Source: Actinoallomurus sp048498315
Lineage (GTDB): Bacteria > Actinomycetota > Actinomycetes > Streptosporangiales > Streptosporangiaceae
Assembly: GCA_048498315.1 (NCBI GenBank)
Contig: JBEHYF010000004.1
Coordinates: 1-64,000, forward strand
Reading direction: 5' to 3'
DNA length: 64,000 nucleotides
Shown here: positions 1 through 7,503 of the stretch, one piece after another
How the letters are laid out: the number at the start of each line of letters is the position of its first letter
How positions within the stretch are numbered: the stretch's first letter is position 1
The notes under the pieces: model-generated
The model's input: only the letters and a program-made list of their open reading frames with translations
The model's database searches: none
What the model was told of the DNA's origin: nothing
Translations under genes and position numbers: made by a program

Positions 1-132
1 AGTGCGTTGTATTTGGATAAGCGTGAGGATGTGGATGATTATTTGGCGGTGATGGAGCGGTTGTGCATTGATGCGGAGCCGGCCACCCGCATCCGCGACA
101 CCCTCGGCGACATCCTCAAGTCCTTCTCCTAG
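1..132 (+). CDS. C-terminal end of a regulator-like protein (partial)
   Basis: The frame is open from the first base and stops at TAG 130-132, giving 43 residues that begin SALYLDKREDVDDYLAVMER. The pattern 'ALYLDKxEDVxxY' resembles the C-terminal DUF5753 effector domain of XRE-type regulators found in many actinomycetes, which often act in Scr1-like antitoxin systems. This is inferred from a short match only. Codon use is odd: the first ~78 bases use TTG, GAT, GTG and TAT codons and are only about half GC, then the sequence switches abruptly to GC-ending codons for the last 18 codons. The beginning of the gene lies outside the window. Confidence 0.4.
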   Translation, partial: SALYLDKREDVDDYLAVMERLCIDAEPATRIRDTLGDILKSFS

Positions 133-201
133 TTGGCCCGGCCACACCACGCCGCTGCCGTCCCGTTAGTCCCCCGGCATCAGGAAGGTGGCGGAACGGC
201 G

Positions 202-1026
202 TCAGGCGCCGGACTTCGCCGCGTCACCCGCCTCGTCGGCGCGCCTGCGCGCCTCGTGTCCGCCGCGCGCGGCGCGGGCGTACTCGCGTTCGGCGACCCG
301 CATCCGCCGCTCCCGGTCGTCCCGCTCCGCCCGCGCCGCCCTGAGCCGCTCGGTCAGCTCGGCGACCCGCCGTTCGGCCTCCTCGAACGCGCGGCGTGCC
401 TCGTCCTTCTCCGATCGCCGGTGAGCGAGGGTCCGCTCCGCCTCCTCAGCGGCACGGGCCGCGGCCCGCGCGGCCTCCTCCAGCCGCCGCGCCCGGCTCC
501 GCGGGTCCTCCTTCGGCGGAGTCGGCCGGCGCTTCGCCGTCTTCCGCCCGGGCGCGGCGGCCGGTGGCCCGGCGGGCAGCGGGCCGAACCCCGCGTGGCG
601 CAGCGGATGGTCGAGCCGTCCCGCGCGTACGGCGTCGGCCGCCGACGGGTCCGCGATCGCCGCCTGCAGGGTGTCCTCCACCTCGCGGACGAACGTCTCG
701 CCCAGCGGCCGGCCCGCCGCTTCGGCCAGCGTCCGGGCCCGGCGTACGAGGCGATCGACGAGGGATCCGCGCTCTCGCTCCAGCTCGCCCACGTCGCCGC
801 CGGACGACCAGGCCTCCCGTATCCGCTCGCCCAGCTCCAGCAGCGGCCCGACGGCGTTGTCACGGACCAGGAGGTTCACCGCCCACGCGGACACGGTGGG
901 GCGGCGCAGCGCGGTGAGCCGGCGGGCGTCCTCGCGGGGCAGTCCCGCGGCCAGCCGCCGGCGCTCAGCGGTGAACCGCTGCGGCGGCACGCCGTACAGC
1001 TCGTCCGCGGCCGTGGCGAAGTCCAT
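202..1026 (-). CDS. Conserved actinobacterial protein of unknown function with C-terminal coiled coil
   Basis: A 274-residue protein starting MDFATAADELYG. The frame stays open for another 64 codons upstream, but that part is low-complexity Arg/Glu/Gly and lies in a repeat-rich spacer, so ATG 1026 is preferred. The N-terminal half contains a conserved-looking core (RRPTVSAWAVNLL at ~41-53; a second helical block at ~110-145 ending HAGFGPLP), recalling a recurrent actinobacterial protein of unknown function. From about residue 175 it is an Ala/Arg/Glu-rich heptad-like coiled coil. No signal peptide, membrane segment or catalytic motif is visible. It lies 139 bases downstream of the MerR-type regulator gene, same strand. 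Function unknown; it could be a cytoplasmic scaffold or nucleoid-associated protein, but this is speculative. Confidence 0.7.
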   Translation of the reverse strand: MDFATAADELYGVPPQRFTAERRRLAAGLPREDARRLTALRRPTVSAWAVNLLVRDNAVGPLLELGERIREAWSSGGDVGELERERGSLVDRLVRRARTLAEAAGRPLGETFVREVEDTLQAAIADPSAADAVRAGRLDHPLRHAGFGPLPAGPPAAAPGRKTAKRRPTPPKEDPRSRARRLEEAARAAARAAEEAERTLAHRRSEKDEARRAFEEAERRVAELTERLRAARAERDDRERRMRVAEREYARAARGGHEARRRADEAGDAAKSGA

Positions 1027-1119
1027 CTCTTCATGGTTCCCACCGGATGCGGCTCCGACCGGCGGGCCGTCCTTCGCGTACGTCGCCCGGCCCGGCCCCC
1101 GGCTCTCGCCCCTGGTCCG

Positions 1120-1253
1120 CTCGCTGCGGCGGGCTCGCTCGGGTTCTTCGGGGCGCTCGCCCTTTTCACTCGCTGCGCGGGCGACCTTCGTCGTGCCGGG
1201 GACGCGCGGAGGGAACACGCTCGGCCGCCCGCTCCTCTCGCTGCGGCGGGCTC
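1120..1253. repeat. 17-bp direct repeat pair around the MerR 3' end
   Basis: The 17-mer ctcgctgcggcgggctc occurs at 1120-1136 and again at 1237-1253. A related partial copy, with ctcgctgcgcggg, lies near 1169-1181. The copies straddle the 3' end of the MerR-like gene and the spacer after it and encode its Glu/Arg/Ser-rich tail. It looks like small-scale tandem amplification in a low-constraint tail. Confidence 0.6.
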
Positions 1254-1879
1254 CCTCCGAAGCGCCGGGCGGAGGCGTTCTCCTGGGCCATGCGGCGCAG
1301 CGCGAGCAGCACCTGCTCGTACAGCACGTTCGTGGCGACGGCGGTCTGCACCGCCCGCACGCGCTCGCCGTCGAGCGGCATGGTACAGATCTCGTGCTCG
1401 GCGATGAGCGTGGCGGCCTCGATGTAGGGCCGTAACTCGGTGAGCAGGATGGGCACGCCGAGGCGGCGCAGCGAGACGAACGCGTTGGCGAGCATGTCGC
1501 GGGTCGGGGCGTGCGGCAGCACGCGCCAGCCGAGCTCGGCGACGACGGCGTCGACGTCCCGCCGGGCCGCCCGCCAGTCGGGATCGTCCGGGCGGGGGAC
1601 GGCCGGCGGGACGAGGGCGTACTGCGCGGTGCCGAGCAGGTCGTGCAGGGAGACGCCGTCGTCGTCGACGGCCGCGACGATGCGTTTGACCGACGCGATC
1701 GGCAGGTCGCCCACCTCGCGCAGCGCCCGGATGAGGCGCAGCCGCTCCAGGTGACGCTCGTCGTACTCGGCCCTCGTCGCCGCGGTCGCGGTGCCCTTCG
1801 GAAGCAGCCCCTCCCGGATGTAGTACTTGATCGTCTGCACCGGCAGGCCGCTGCGGTCGCTGAGTTCTGAGATCTTCAT
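1166..1879 (-). CDS. MerR-family transcriptional regulator
   Basis: A 237-residue protein whose first ~70 residues form a MerR winged helix-turn-helix: MKISELSDRSGLPVQTIKYY followed by 'IREGLLPKG' and the EYDERHLERLRLIRALREVG segment. The rest has none of the Cys patterns of metal sensors. It resembles the helical effector part of the MerR/TetR-like regulators common in actinomycetes, with a low-complexity tail (~210-237). ATG 1879 is chosen because the HTH begins immediately. It is separately oriented from ndgR, with an 80-base spacer. MerR proteins usually bind their own promoter; the inverted repeat touching the start codon (1880-1897) could be such a site or an mRNA hairpin. The ligand cannot be inferred. 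Confidence 0.85.
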   Translation of the reverse strand: MKISELSDRSGLPVQTIKYYIREGLLPKGTATAATRAEYDERHLERLRLIRALREVGDLPIASVKRIVAAVDDDGVSLHDLLGTAQYALVPPAVPRPDDPDWRAARRDVDAVVAELGWRVLPHAPTRDMLANAFVSLRRLGVPILLTELRPYIEAATLIAEHEICTMPLDGERVRAVQTAVATNVLYEQVLLALRRMAQENASARRFGGSPPQREERAAERVPSARPRHDEGRPRSE

Positions 1880-1897
1880 CCACGCCCCCCGGCGTGG
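1880..1897 (-). promoter_or_regulatory. Inverted repeat abutting the MerR start codon
   Basis: CCACGCC (1880-1886) and GGCGTGG (1891-1897) form a perfect 7-bp inverted repeat with a 4-base GC loop immediately upstream of the ATG. On the coding strand a TAATAT hexamer lies just before it, which could be a -10 element. The hairpin would overlap the ribosome-binding region, so it is either an operator or an RNA structure limiting translation. Confidence 0.4.
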
Positions 1898-1959
1898 ATA
1901 TTAGGGAGACCGGAACGTTGGCGAGTGGTGCTATCGGAGAACACCGCGCCCGGACGTCA

Positions 1960-2676
1960 TCAGCCGCCCCGCCGCATCGACTCGGAGATCTTCTCGGCGG
2001 CGGCCACGACCGGCGGCGCGTGCACCCGGCCGGGCGCGCGGGTGAGCCGTTCGATCGGCCCGGAGACCGAGATGGCGGCGATCACGCGCCCGCCGGTGCC
2101 GCGGATCGGCGCGGACACCGACGCGACGCCCTGCTCGCGTTCGGCGACGCTCTGCGCCCAGCCGCGCCGGCGCACGGTGGCGAGGGTGGTGGCGGTGAAC
2201 TTCGAGCCGCGCAGCCCGCGGTGCAGCCGGTCGGGCTCCTCCCAGGCGAGCAGCACCTGGGCGGCCGAGCCGGCCGTCATCGGCAGGGCGCTGCCCACCG
2301 GGACGGTGTCGCGCAGGCCGCTCAACCGCTCGGCCGCGGCGACGCAGACGCGGACGTCGCCCTGCCGGCGGTACAGCTGCGCGCTCTCGCCGGTCAGGTC
2401 GCGAAGCTGGCTGAGGATCGGCTGGGCGACGGCGAGCAGGCGATCCTCGCCGGCGGCGGCGGCCAGCTCGGCCAGGCGGGGGCCGAGGATGAACCGGCCC
2501 TGGATGTCCCGGTGGACGAGACGGTGGTGCTCCAGCGCGACGGCGAGCCGGTGGGCGGTCGGCCGGGCCAGGCCGGTCGTCTGCACCAGCTGGGCGAGCG
2601 AGGCCGGGCCGGCCTCCAGGGCGTTCAAGACGAGCACCGCTTTGTCGATGACGCCGACTCCGCTAGAGTTGTCCAT
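1960..2676 (-). CDS. ndgR: IclR-family regulator NdgR/AreB-like
   Basis: A 238-residue IclR-type regulator. MDNSSGVGVIDKAVLVLNAL starts the winged HTH (~8-70; 'TTGLARPTAHRLAVALE' is the recognition region), followed by the IclR effector domain with 'QLYRRQGDVRVCVAAAE' and 'VGSALPMTAGSAAQVLLAWE'. The frame extends 33 codons further upstream into the leuC leader, but ATG 2676 matches family length. It is divergent from leuC across 76 bases, the arrangement known for NdgR/AreB in Streptomyces, where the protein regulates leuCD and other amino-acid genes. The same role is inferred here. Confidence 0.92.
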   Translation of the reverse strand: MDNSSGVGVIDKAVLVLNALEAGPASLAQLVQTTGLARPTAHRLAVALEHHRLVHRDIQGRFILGPRLAELAAAAGEDRLLAVAQPILSQLRDLTGESAQLYRRQGDVRVCVAAAERLSGLRDTVPVGSALPMTAGSAAQVLLAWEEPDRLHRGLRGSKFTATTLATVRRRGWAQSVAEREQGVASVSAPIRGTGGRVIAAISVSGPIERLTRAPGRVHAPPVVAAAEKISESMRRGG

Positions 2677-2752
2677 GCTTCGATACTGACGTCTCGGAAT
2701 CTGAGATGCAAGTCGTGAGCAGAGCGGCTCGGGACGAGAAGAAGGTGGAGCG
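2677..2752. promoter_or_regulatory. Divergent ndgR/leuC promoter-operator region
   Basis: The 76-base spacer between the divergent starts must hold both promoters. Near its centre is an imperfect palindrome, TCTCGG-aat-CTGAGA (five of six positions pair), around 2692-2706. IclR regulators bind such sites as dimers, so it is a candidate NdgR operator. The leuC ribosome-binding site is the GAAGAAGGTGGAGCG stretch just before ATG 2753. Confidence 0.5.
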
Positions 2753-4150
2753 ATGGGTCGGACACTGGCGGACAAGGTCTACGACGCGCACGTCGTACGG
2801 AGCGCCGAGGGCGAACCGGACGTCCTCTACATCGATCTCCACCTCGTCCACGAGGTCACCAGCCCGCAGGCGTTCGACGGCCTGCGCATGGCGAACCGCA
2901 AGGTGCGGCGGCCCGACCTGACGATCGCGACCGAGGACCACAACGTCCCGACGACCGACATCCTCGCGCCGATTGCCGACCCGGTCTCCCGCACCCAGGT
3001 CGAGACGCTGCGCAAGAACTGCGCCGAGTTCGGTATCCGGCTGCACCCGATGGGCGACGCGGGCCAGGGCATCGTCCACGTCATCGGCCCGCAGCTCGGG
3101 CTCACCCAGCCGGGCATGACCGTGGTGTGCGGCGACTCGCACACCTCCACGCACGGCGCGTTCGGCGCGCTGGCGTTCGGCATCGGCACCAGCGAGGTCG
3201 AGCACGTGCTGGCCACCCAGACCCTGCCGCAGCGCAAACCCAAGATGATGGCGATCACCGTGAACGGCGCGCTGCCGTACGGCGTGACCGCCAAGGACCT
3301 GATCCTGGCGATCATCGCGAAGATCGGCACGGGCGGCGGTCAGGGCCACATCATCGAGTACCGCGGCGAGGCGATCCGGTCGCTGTCGATGGAGGGCCGC
3401 ATGACGGTCTGCAACATGTCCATCGAGGCCGGTGCGCGGGCCGGCATGATCGCCCCGGACGAGACCACGTTCGCCTACCTGGAGGGCCGCCCGCACGCGC
3501 CGAAGGGCGCCGAGTGGGAGGCGGCCAAGGAGTACTGGCGGTCGCTGCGCACCGATGACGACGCGACCTTCGACAAGGAGGTCGTCATCGACGCGGGCGA
3601 GCTGACGCCGTTCGTCACCTGGGGGACCAACCCGGGGCAGGGCGCGCCGCTGTCGTCCTCGGTGCCCGACCCGGCCTCGTTCGACGACCCGACCAGGCGG
3701 GCCGCCGCCGAGCGGGCGTTGCGGTACATGGCCCTCACGCCGGGCACGCCGCTGCGCGACATCACCATCGACACCGTGTTCGTCGGCTCGTGCACCAACG
3801 GCCGCATCGAGGACCTGCGCCTCGCCGCCGAGGTGATCAAGGGCCGCAAGGTCGCCGAGGGCGTCCGCATGCTCGTCGTGCCCGGCTCGATGAAGGTGAA
3901 GGCGCAGGCCCAGGAGGAGGGCCTGGACGAGGTGTTCAAGGCCGCCGGGGCCGAGTGGCGCGAGGCGGGCTGCTCCATGTGCCTTGGCATGAACCCCGAC
4001 CAGCTCAAGCCGGGGGAGCGCAGCGCCTCCACCTCGAACCGCAACTTCGAGGGCCGGCAGGGCAAGGGCGGCCGCACGCACCTGGTCTCGCCGGCGGTCG
4101 CCGCGGCCACCGCCGTCACCGGCCGTCTCACCGCCCCCGCCGACCTGTAA
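2753..4150 (+). CDS. leuC: 3-isopropylmalate dehydratase large subunit
   Basis: Full-length (465 aa) LeuC, aconitase superfamily. With LeuD it isomerises 2-isopropylmalate to 3-isopropylmalate in leucine synthesis in the cytoplasm. It starts MGRTLADKVYDAHVV. The 4Fe-4S cluster ligands are visible as Cys347 (GSCTNGR), Cys407 and Cys410 (CSMCLGMNPDQ). Substrate motifs include the CGDSHTSTHGAFGALAFGIG region near 127-146. It is the first gene of the leuCD operon, divergent from ndgR, and is followed after 12 bases by leuD. Confidence 0.98.
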   Translation: MGRTLADKVYDAHVVRSAEGEPDVLYIDLHLVHEVTSPQAFDGLRMANRKVRRPDLTIATEDHNVPTTDILAPIADPVSRTQVETLRKNCAEFGIRLHPMGDAGQGIVHVIGPQLGLTQPGMTVVCGDSHTSTHGAFGALAFGIGTSEVEHVLATQTLPQRKPKMMAITVNGALPYGVTAKDLILAIIAKIGTGGGQGHIIEYRGEAIRSLSMEGRMTVCNMSIEAGARAGMIAPDETTFAYLEGRPHAPKGAEWEAAKEYWRSLRTDDDATFDKEVVIDAGELTPFVTWGTNPGQGAPLSSSVPDPASFDDPTRRAAAERALRYMALTPGTPLRDITIDTVFVGSCTNGRIEDLRLAAEVIKGRKVAEGVRMLVVPGSMKVKAQAQEEGLDEVFKAAGAEWREAGCSMCLGMNPDQLKPGERSASTSNRNFEGRQGKGGRTHLVSPAVAAATAVTGRLTAPADL

Positions 4151-4162
4151 AGGAGCAGGACC

Positions 4163-4753
4163 ATGGAACCCTTCACCACGCACACCGGCCGGGCGGTGCC
4201 GCTGCGCCGGGACAACGTCGACACCGACCAGATCATCCCGGCCGTCTGGCTCAAGCAGGTCAGCCGCACCGGGTTCGACAAGGGCCTGTTCGCCGCCTGG
4301 CGGGAGGACCCGGAGTTCGTGCTGAACCGGCCCGAGTACCAGGGCGCGTCGATCCTCGTCGCCGGCCCCGACTTCGGCACCGGCTCCTCGCGCGAGCACG
4401 CCGTCTGGGCGCTGCAGCAGTACGGCTTCCGCGCCGTCGTCTCGGCCCGGTTCGGCGACATCTTCCGCAACAACGCCACCAAGATGGGCCTGCTGCCGAT
4501 CGAGCTGCCCGAGGCGGGGGTCGAGCGCATGCAGGACACGATCGAGAAGGACCCGGCCAAGGAGTTCACGATCGACCTGGAGCGCCGCGAGCTGCGCTGC
4601 GACGACGGCGGTGTGGTGGCGTTCGAGATCGACGACTACACCCGGTGGCGTCTGCTGGAGGGGCTGGACGACATCGGCCTGACGCTCCGGCACGCCGACG
4701 ACATCGCCGCCTACGAGAAGAACCGCGCGTCCTGGCTCCCCGTGACGGCCTGA
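4163..4753 (+). CDS. leuD: 3-isopropylmalate dehydratase small subunit
   Basis: Full-length (196 aa) LeuD swivel-domain subunit, partner of LeuC. It starts MEPFTTHTGRAVPLRRDNVD after a clear AAGGAG site. The signature 'GPDFGTGSSREHAVWAL' (~72-88) is the conserved swivel-domain motif, and the 'RFGDIFRNNATKMGLLPIEL' segment follows. It ends at TGA 4751-4753 and a strong stem-loop follows at 4774-4803, which suggests that leuCD is a two-gene operon with its own terminator. Confidence 0.98.
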   Translation: MEPFTTHTGRAVPLRRDNVDTDQIIPAVWLKQVSRTGFDKGLFAAWREDPEFVLNRPEYQGASILVAGPDFGTGSSREHAVWALQQYGFRAVVSARFGDIFRNNATKMGLLPIELPEAGVERMQDTIEKDPAKEFTIDLERRELRCDDGGVVAFEIDDYTRWRLLEGLDDIGLTLRHADDIAAYEKNRASWLPVTA

Positions 4754-4773
4754 CCGGCGACGCCCTAGGGTGC

Positions 4774-4803
4774 AAGGGACCGGCGAGACGCAGCCGGTCC
4801 CTT
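4774..4803 (+). terminator. Rho-independent-like terminator after leuD
   Basis: AAGGGACCGG (4774-4783) and CCGGTCCCTT (4794-4803) form a perfect 10-bp stem with a 10-base loop. There is no long T tract, as is common for actinobacterial terminators. It lies 20 bases after the leuD stop. Confidence 0.75.
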
Positions 4804-4859
4804 CGCCGTGTGCGGAGACGAACCCGCGCGCCCGCGGGCGCGGCCATCGAGCGGATGTG

Positions 4860-5090
4860 ATGATGACGACACCGCCCGGTCCCCGGTGGGACGATCCCGA
4901 GCTCAACGCCCTCGCCGACGGCCTGCGTGTCGCGCACGCCCGCGTCGCCGCGCTGCCGTCGCCCGTCCGGCCCCGCCTGACCAGGAACCTGCTGGTGATA
5001 ACGGATCTCGCAAAGCGGGACCCCGCCCTCGCCATACGGCGTCTCAAATCGTTCATGGCAGAGCTCGATCACGACGAAAACGTGTCCTGA
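4860..5090 (+). CDS. Small conserved-looking protein between leuD and hup, function unknown
   Basis: A 76-residue protein beginning MMTTPPGPRWDDPELNALAD. GTG 4857, ATG 4860 and ATG 4863 are all possible starts. It is mostly helical, with a basic central part ('VRPRLTRNLLVITDL' then 'RRLKSFMAELDHD'), and has no signal peptide or membrane segment. It is separated from leuD by a terminator and lies ~105 bases upstream of hup, whose own promoter starts after it. I do not recognise a family. Codon bias is normal for the genome, so it is probably a real gene. Confidence 0.6.
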   Translation: MMTTPPGPRWDDPELNALADGLRVAHARVAALPSPVRPRLTRNLLVITDLAKRDPALAIRRLKSFMAELDHDENVS

Positions 5091-5137
5091 TCGGGGTTTC
5101 AACCTGCGACACAGTCGAGAACATCGGCCATGGGTGA

Positions 5138-5166
5138 TTGTGTAGATGCCGCAAGTCCCCTAGTTT
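5138..5166 (+). promoter_or_regulatory. Candidate sigma-70-type promoter for hup
   Basis: TTGTGT (5138-5143), 17 bases, TAGTTT (5161-5166), 30 bases before the hup ATG. Spacing is ideal, and the region is AT-richer than its surroundings. A GGAAGAGGAG ribosome-binding site follows. Confidence 0.55.
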
Positions 5167-5196
5167 CAAGCGGGCAAGGGGGAAGAGGAGCAACCC

Positions 5197-5481
5197 ATGA
5201 ACAAGCGCGAGCTCGTCGACGCGATCGCCGATCGAGTGGGCAGTAAGAAGGCCGCCACCGAGGCCGTCGACGCCATCCTGGACACCATCCAGGCCACCGT
5301 GGCCAAGGGCGAGAAGGTCGCCATCACCGGCTTCGGGTCCTTCGAGAAGGCCGATCGGCCCGCTCGTGAGGCCCGGAACCCGGCGACGGGCGCCACGATC
5401 AAGGTCCCCGCGACCGCGGTGCCGAAGTTCAAGGCCGGTTCCGACTTCAAGAATCTGGTGGCCGGCGCCAAGAAGAAGTAA
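5197..5481 (+). CDS. hup: HU-family nucleoid DNA-binding protein
   Basis: A 94-residue HU protein of standard short length, lacking the Lys-rich C-terminal extension of the long actinobacterial HupS/Hlp type. MNKRELVDAIADRVGSKKAA starts the helical dimerisation region. The beta-arm signature GFGSFEKADRPAREARNPAT (~46-65) includes the conserved RNP that intercalates in bent DNA. It binds DNA non-specifically, compacting the nucleoid. It has its own promoter, ribosome-binding site and terminator, so it is monocistronic. Confidence 0.97.
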   Translation: MNKRELVDAIADRVGSKKAATEAVDAILDTIQATVAKGEKVAITGFGSFEKADRPAREARNPATGATIKVPATAVPKFKAGSDFKNLVAGAKKK

Positions 5482-5489
5482 CGGCGTGC

Positions 5490-5526
5490 GACGGCGCCCG
5501 GCGGGATCTCCTCGCCCGGCGCCGTC
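5490..5526 (+). terminator. Stem-loop terminator after hup
   Basis: GACGGCGCC (5490-5498) pairs perfectly with GGCGCCGTC (5518-5526), with possible further pairing inside the 19-base loop; a GTCGTCTCC tail follows. It begins 9 bases after the hup stop. The remainder of 5527-5764 is GC-rich and I see no gene in it. Confidence 0.65.
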
Positions 5527-5764
5527 GTCGTCTCCCGTTACGGCCCGCCCCGCCGCACGACGCCGGCGCGGGCGGACCGGGCAGGCCGCCTCGCCCGGCA
5601 GGCCACCGCGCCCGCACGTCCGCCCCGGCGGTCGCCGTCACGGCGGGCCACGGCGTCCGCCCCGGCGGTCATGAGGGTCGGTGCCGCGCTCGCCGCGGCC
5701 GTCGTGCCCGGGCGGGCGCGCTGCCGCACGAGGCCGCCCCCGTGCGGCAGCCCGCGGACGCGTC

Positions 5765-5965
5765 TCAGGGCAAGGGAAAGGTCGACAGCGTGACCGCGGT
5801 GACGCGGCCGCCCGCCACCGCGATGTTGACCCGCTGCCCGCACCTCAGCAGCCGCAGGCCGCCCGCGGCGAACGCCTCCGCGTCGAAGGGCAGCTCGCTC
5901 CCGTCGTCCAGCAGTACGCTGCCGCTGCGGCTCCGCGCGTCGTACTCCTTCACCGTGGCCTGCAT
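5765..5965 (-). CDS. Cold-shock-domain-like mini-protein
   Basis: A 66-residue protein, MQATVKEYDARSRSGSVLLD onwards, with alternating beta strands ('GSVLLDDGSELPFDAEAF', 'CGQRVNIAVAGGRVTAVTL') resembling a divergent cold-shock (OB-fold) domain: 'G.V....G....F....' and 'G..V.........A..V'. The usual RNP1/RNP2 aromatic residues are mostly absent, so nucleic-acid binding is uncertain. ATG 5965 is chosen over a longer frame that reads antisense into cofC. It lies 31 bases downstream of cofC on the same strand and is probably co-transcribed. Confidence 0.7.
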   Translation of the reverse strand: MQATVKEYDARSRSGSVLLDDGSELPFDAEAFAAGGLRLLRCGQRVNIAVAGGRVTAVTLSTFPLP

Positions 5966-5996
5966 GGCCCCTACGCTAGCCCGCCCGGCCCCGCGG

Positions 5997-6653
5997 TCAC
6001 GGGTCGCAGGGCACCGGCAGGAGCGGGACCACCGCGGCCGTTTGCGGGCCGACGCCCAGCGCCACCGCCTCCCGCAGATCGTCGATGGTGTCGACGTCCC
6101 GGCGCACACTGTCGATGCCGTCGGGCACGACCTCGTACGCGCCGCCGGCACGGTGCCGCGCCCGCGAGTCAGGCCCGAACTCCGGAACGAACACCGCCTC
6201 CGGCCGCGCCGCGTACAGCGTGGTCCCGACGCCCTCCGCGTCGGGCACGAACGCGTTCGGCCACGCCGCGACGGCCTCCAGGACGCGGTCCAGCTCCCCT
6301 GGACGCAGCGCGGGCAGGTCCGCCGACAGCGCCCCGACCCCGCTGCGCGGCGCGAGCAGCCGGGCCCGCGCCGCCCCGTACTCCAGGGCGGGGTTCAGGC
6401 CGCGGCGCGGCTCGTCGGGCACGACGTGCGCGCCGGCCGCGGCGAGCCGGGGCGCGGCGACCGGGTCGTCCGTGACCACGACGACCCCCCGCACCCGCGG
6501 GCAGGCCAGGGCGGCCGATACCGTGTCAGTCGCGATGGCGAGTGCGAGCCGCTCCCGGTGCGGGCCGGCCGGCCCGGCGAGGCGCGTCTTCGCGTGGGCC
6601 AGCAGCTTGACCGGCACGACGAGCGTCCAGGTGAGGCGATGGGTACCAGACAT
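5997..6653 (-). CDS. cofC: CofC/FbiD-type guanylyltransferase (coenzyme F420 biosynthesis)
   Basis: A 218-residue nucleotidyltransferase. In actinobacteria this family (FbiD/CofC) transfers GMP to phosphoenolpyruvate or 2-phospholactate to give the activated side-chain donor used in coenzyme F420 assembly. The N-terminal 'VVPVKLLAHAKTRLAG' (GxG-replaced P-loop-like strand with catalytic Lys) and 'VGALSADLPALRP' (metal-binding Asp pair) fit the family, as does the C-terminal 'RRDVDTIDDLREAVALGVG' found in most members. The other F420 genes (fbiA/B/C) are not in this window. Divergent from plsC. Confidence 0.88.
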   Translation of the reverse strand: MSGTHRLTWTLVVPVKLLAHAKTRLAGPAGPHRERLALAIATDTVSAALACPRVRGVVVVTDDPVAAPRLAAAGAHVVPDEPRRGLNPALEYGAARARLLAPRSGVGALSADLPALRPGELDRVLEAVAAWPNAFVPDAEGVGTTLYAARPEAVFVPEFGPDSRARHRAGGAYEVVPDGIDSVRRDVDTIDDLREAVALGVGPQTAAVVPLLPVPCDP

Positions 6654-6732
6654 CGTGGCTCGACACTACGCGGAACGGACCGCGACACTTGACGACACCC
6701 GGGCCGGACCGGGATGAGGTGAGGAGAAGGCC

Positions 6733-7503
6733 ATGGACCATTCGCCCATGTGGCGCGCCATCGTCGTGGTGATCCTGCGGCCGCTGCTATTCCTGTTCCT
6801 CAAACGGGACTGGCGCGGCCGGGACAACATCCCGCGTGAGGGCGGTGTGATCATCGCCGCGAACCACCTGTCGTGGTCCGACCCGCTGGCGCTCGCCCAT
6901 TTCGTCTACAAGGCCGGCCGCTTCCCCGTCTACCTCGCCAAGAGCTCGCTGTTCAAGGCCAAGGTGATCGGCCACATCCTCCGCCGCACGGGGCAGATCC
7001 CGGTGTACCGCGAGCGCGCCGACGCGGCCCTGGCGTTGCGCGACGCCGAAAAGGGCCTGCGCGGCGGCGAGGCCGTGATCTTCTACCCCGAGGGCACGTG
7101 CACCCGCGACCCGGACCTGTGGCCGATGACCGGCAAGACCGGCGCCGCCCGTATGGCCCTCTCCACCGGCGCGCCGGTCATCCCGGTCGCCCACTGGGGC
7201 GCGCACGAGCTGTGGCCGTACGGTACGAAGAAGTTCCGGCCATTCCCGCGCAAGACGATGCACATCATCGCCGGGCCGCCGGTCGACCTGTCGAAGTACG
7301 CGGGCCGGCCGGTCGACGCCGAGACGCTGAACGCCGCCACCGCCGACATCATGCGGGCCATCGCCGACCTGCTGGCCGAGCTGCGCGGCCAGCAGGCGCC
7401 GGAGACGCTGTACGACCACCGGGCGGCCACCCGTGCGGCCAGGCGGCCGGTTCGCGAGCCCGGGACCGACGGCCAGACCGGGGAGGGGGCCAAGGCCTCT
7501 TGA
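6733..7503 (+). CDS. plsC: 1-acyl-sn-glycerol-3-phosphate acyltransferase (PlsC family)
   Basis: A 256-residue membrane-associated acyltransferase that acylates lysophosphatidate in phospholipid synthesis. The N-terminal hydrophobic helix (~8-25, AIVVVILRPLLFLFL) precedes the catalytic NHLSWSD (NHx4D, ~44-50) and the acceptor motif FYPEGTCTRD (~117-126). The C-terminal ~40 residues are Arg/Ala/Gly-rich. The ATG follows a GAGGAGAAGG site. The stop codon overlaps the TTG start of gpsA, so the two lipid-precursor genes are translationally coupled. Confidence 0.95.
   Translation: MDHSPMWRAIVVVILRPLLFLFLKRDWRGRDNIPREGGVIIAANHLSWSDPLALAHFVYKAGRFPVYLAKSSLFKAKVIGHILRRTGQIPVYRERADAALALRDAEKGLRGGEAVIFYPEGTCTRDPDLWPMTGKTGAARMALSTGAPVIPVAHWGAHELWPYGTKKFRPFPRKTMHIIAGPPVDLSKYAGRPVDAETLNAATADIMRAIADLLAELRGQQAPETLYDHRAATRAARRPVREPGTDGQTGEGAKAS

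Noticed and set aside
2663..5056. 797-codon minus-strand frame opposite leuCD
   Set aside because: Shadow of leuC and leuD with no start-site signal or recognisable domain.
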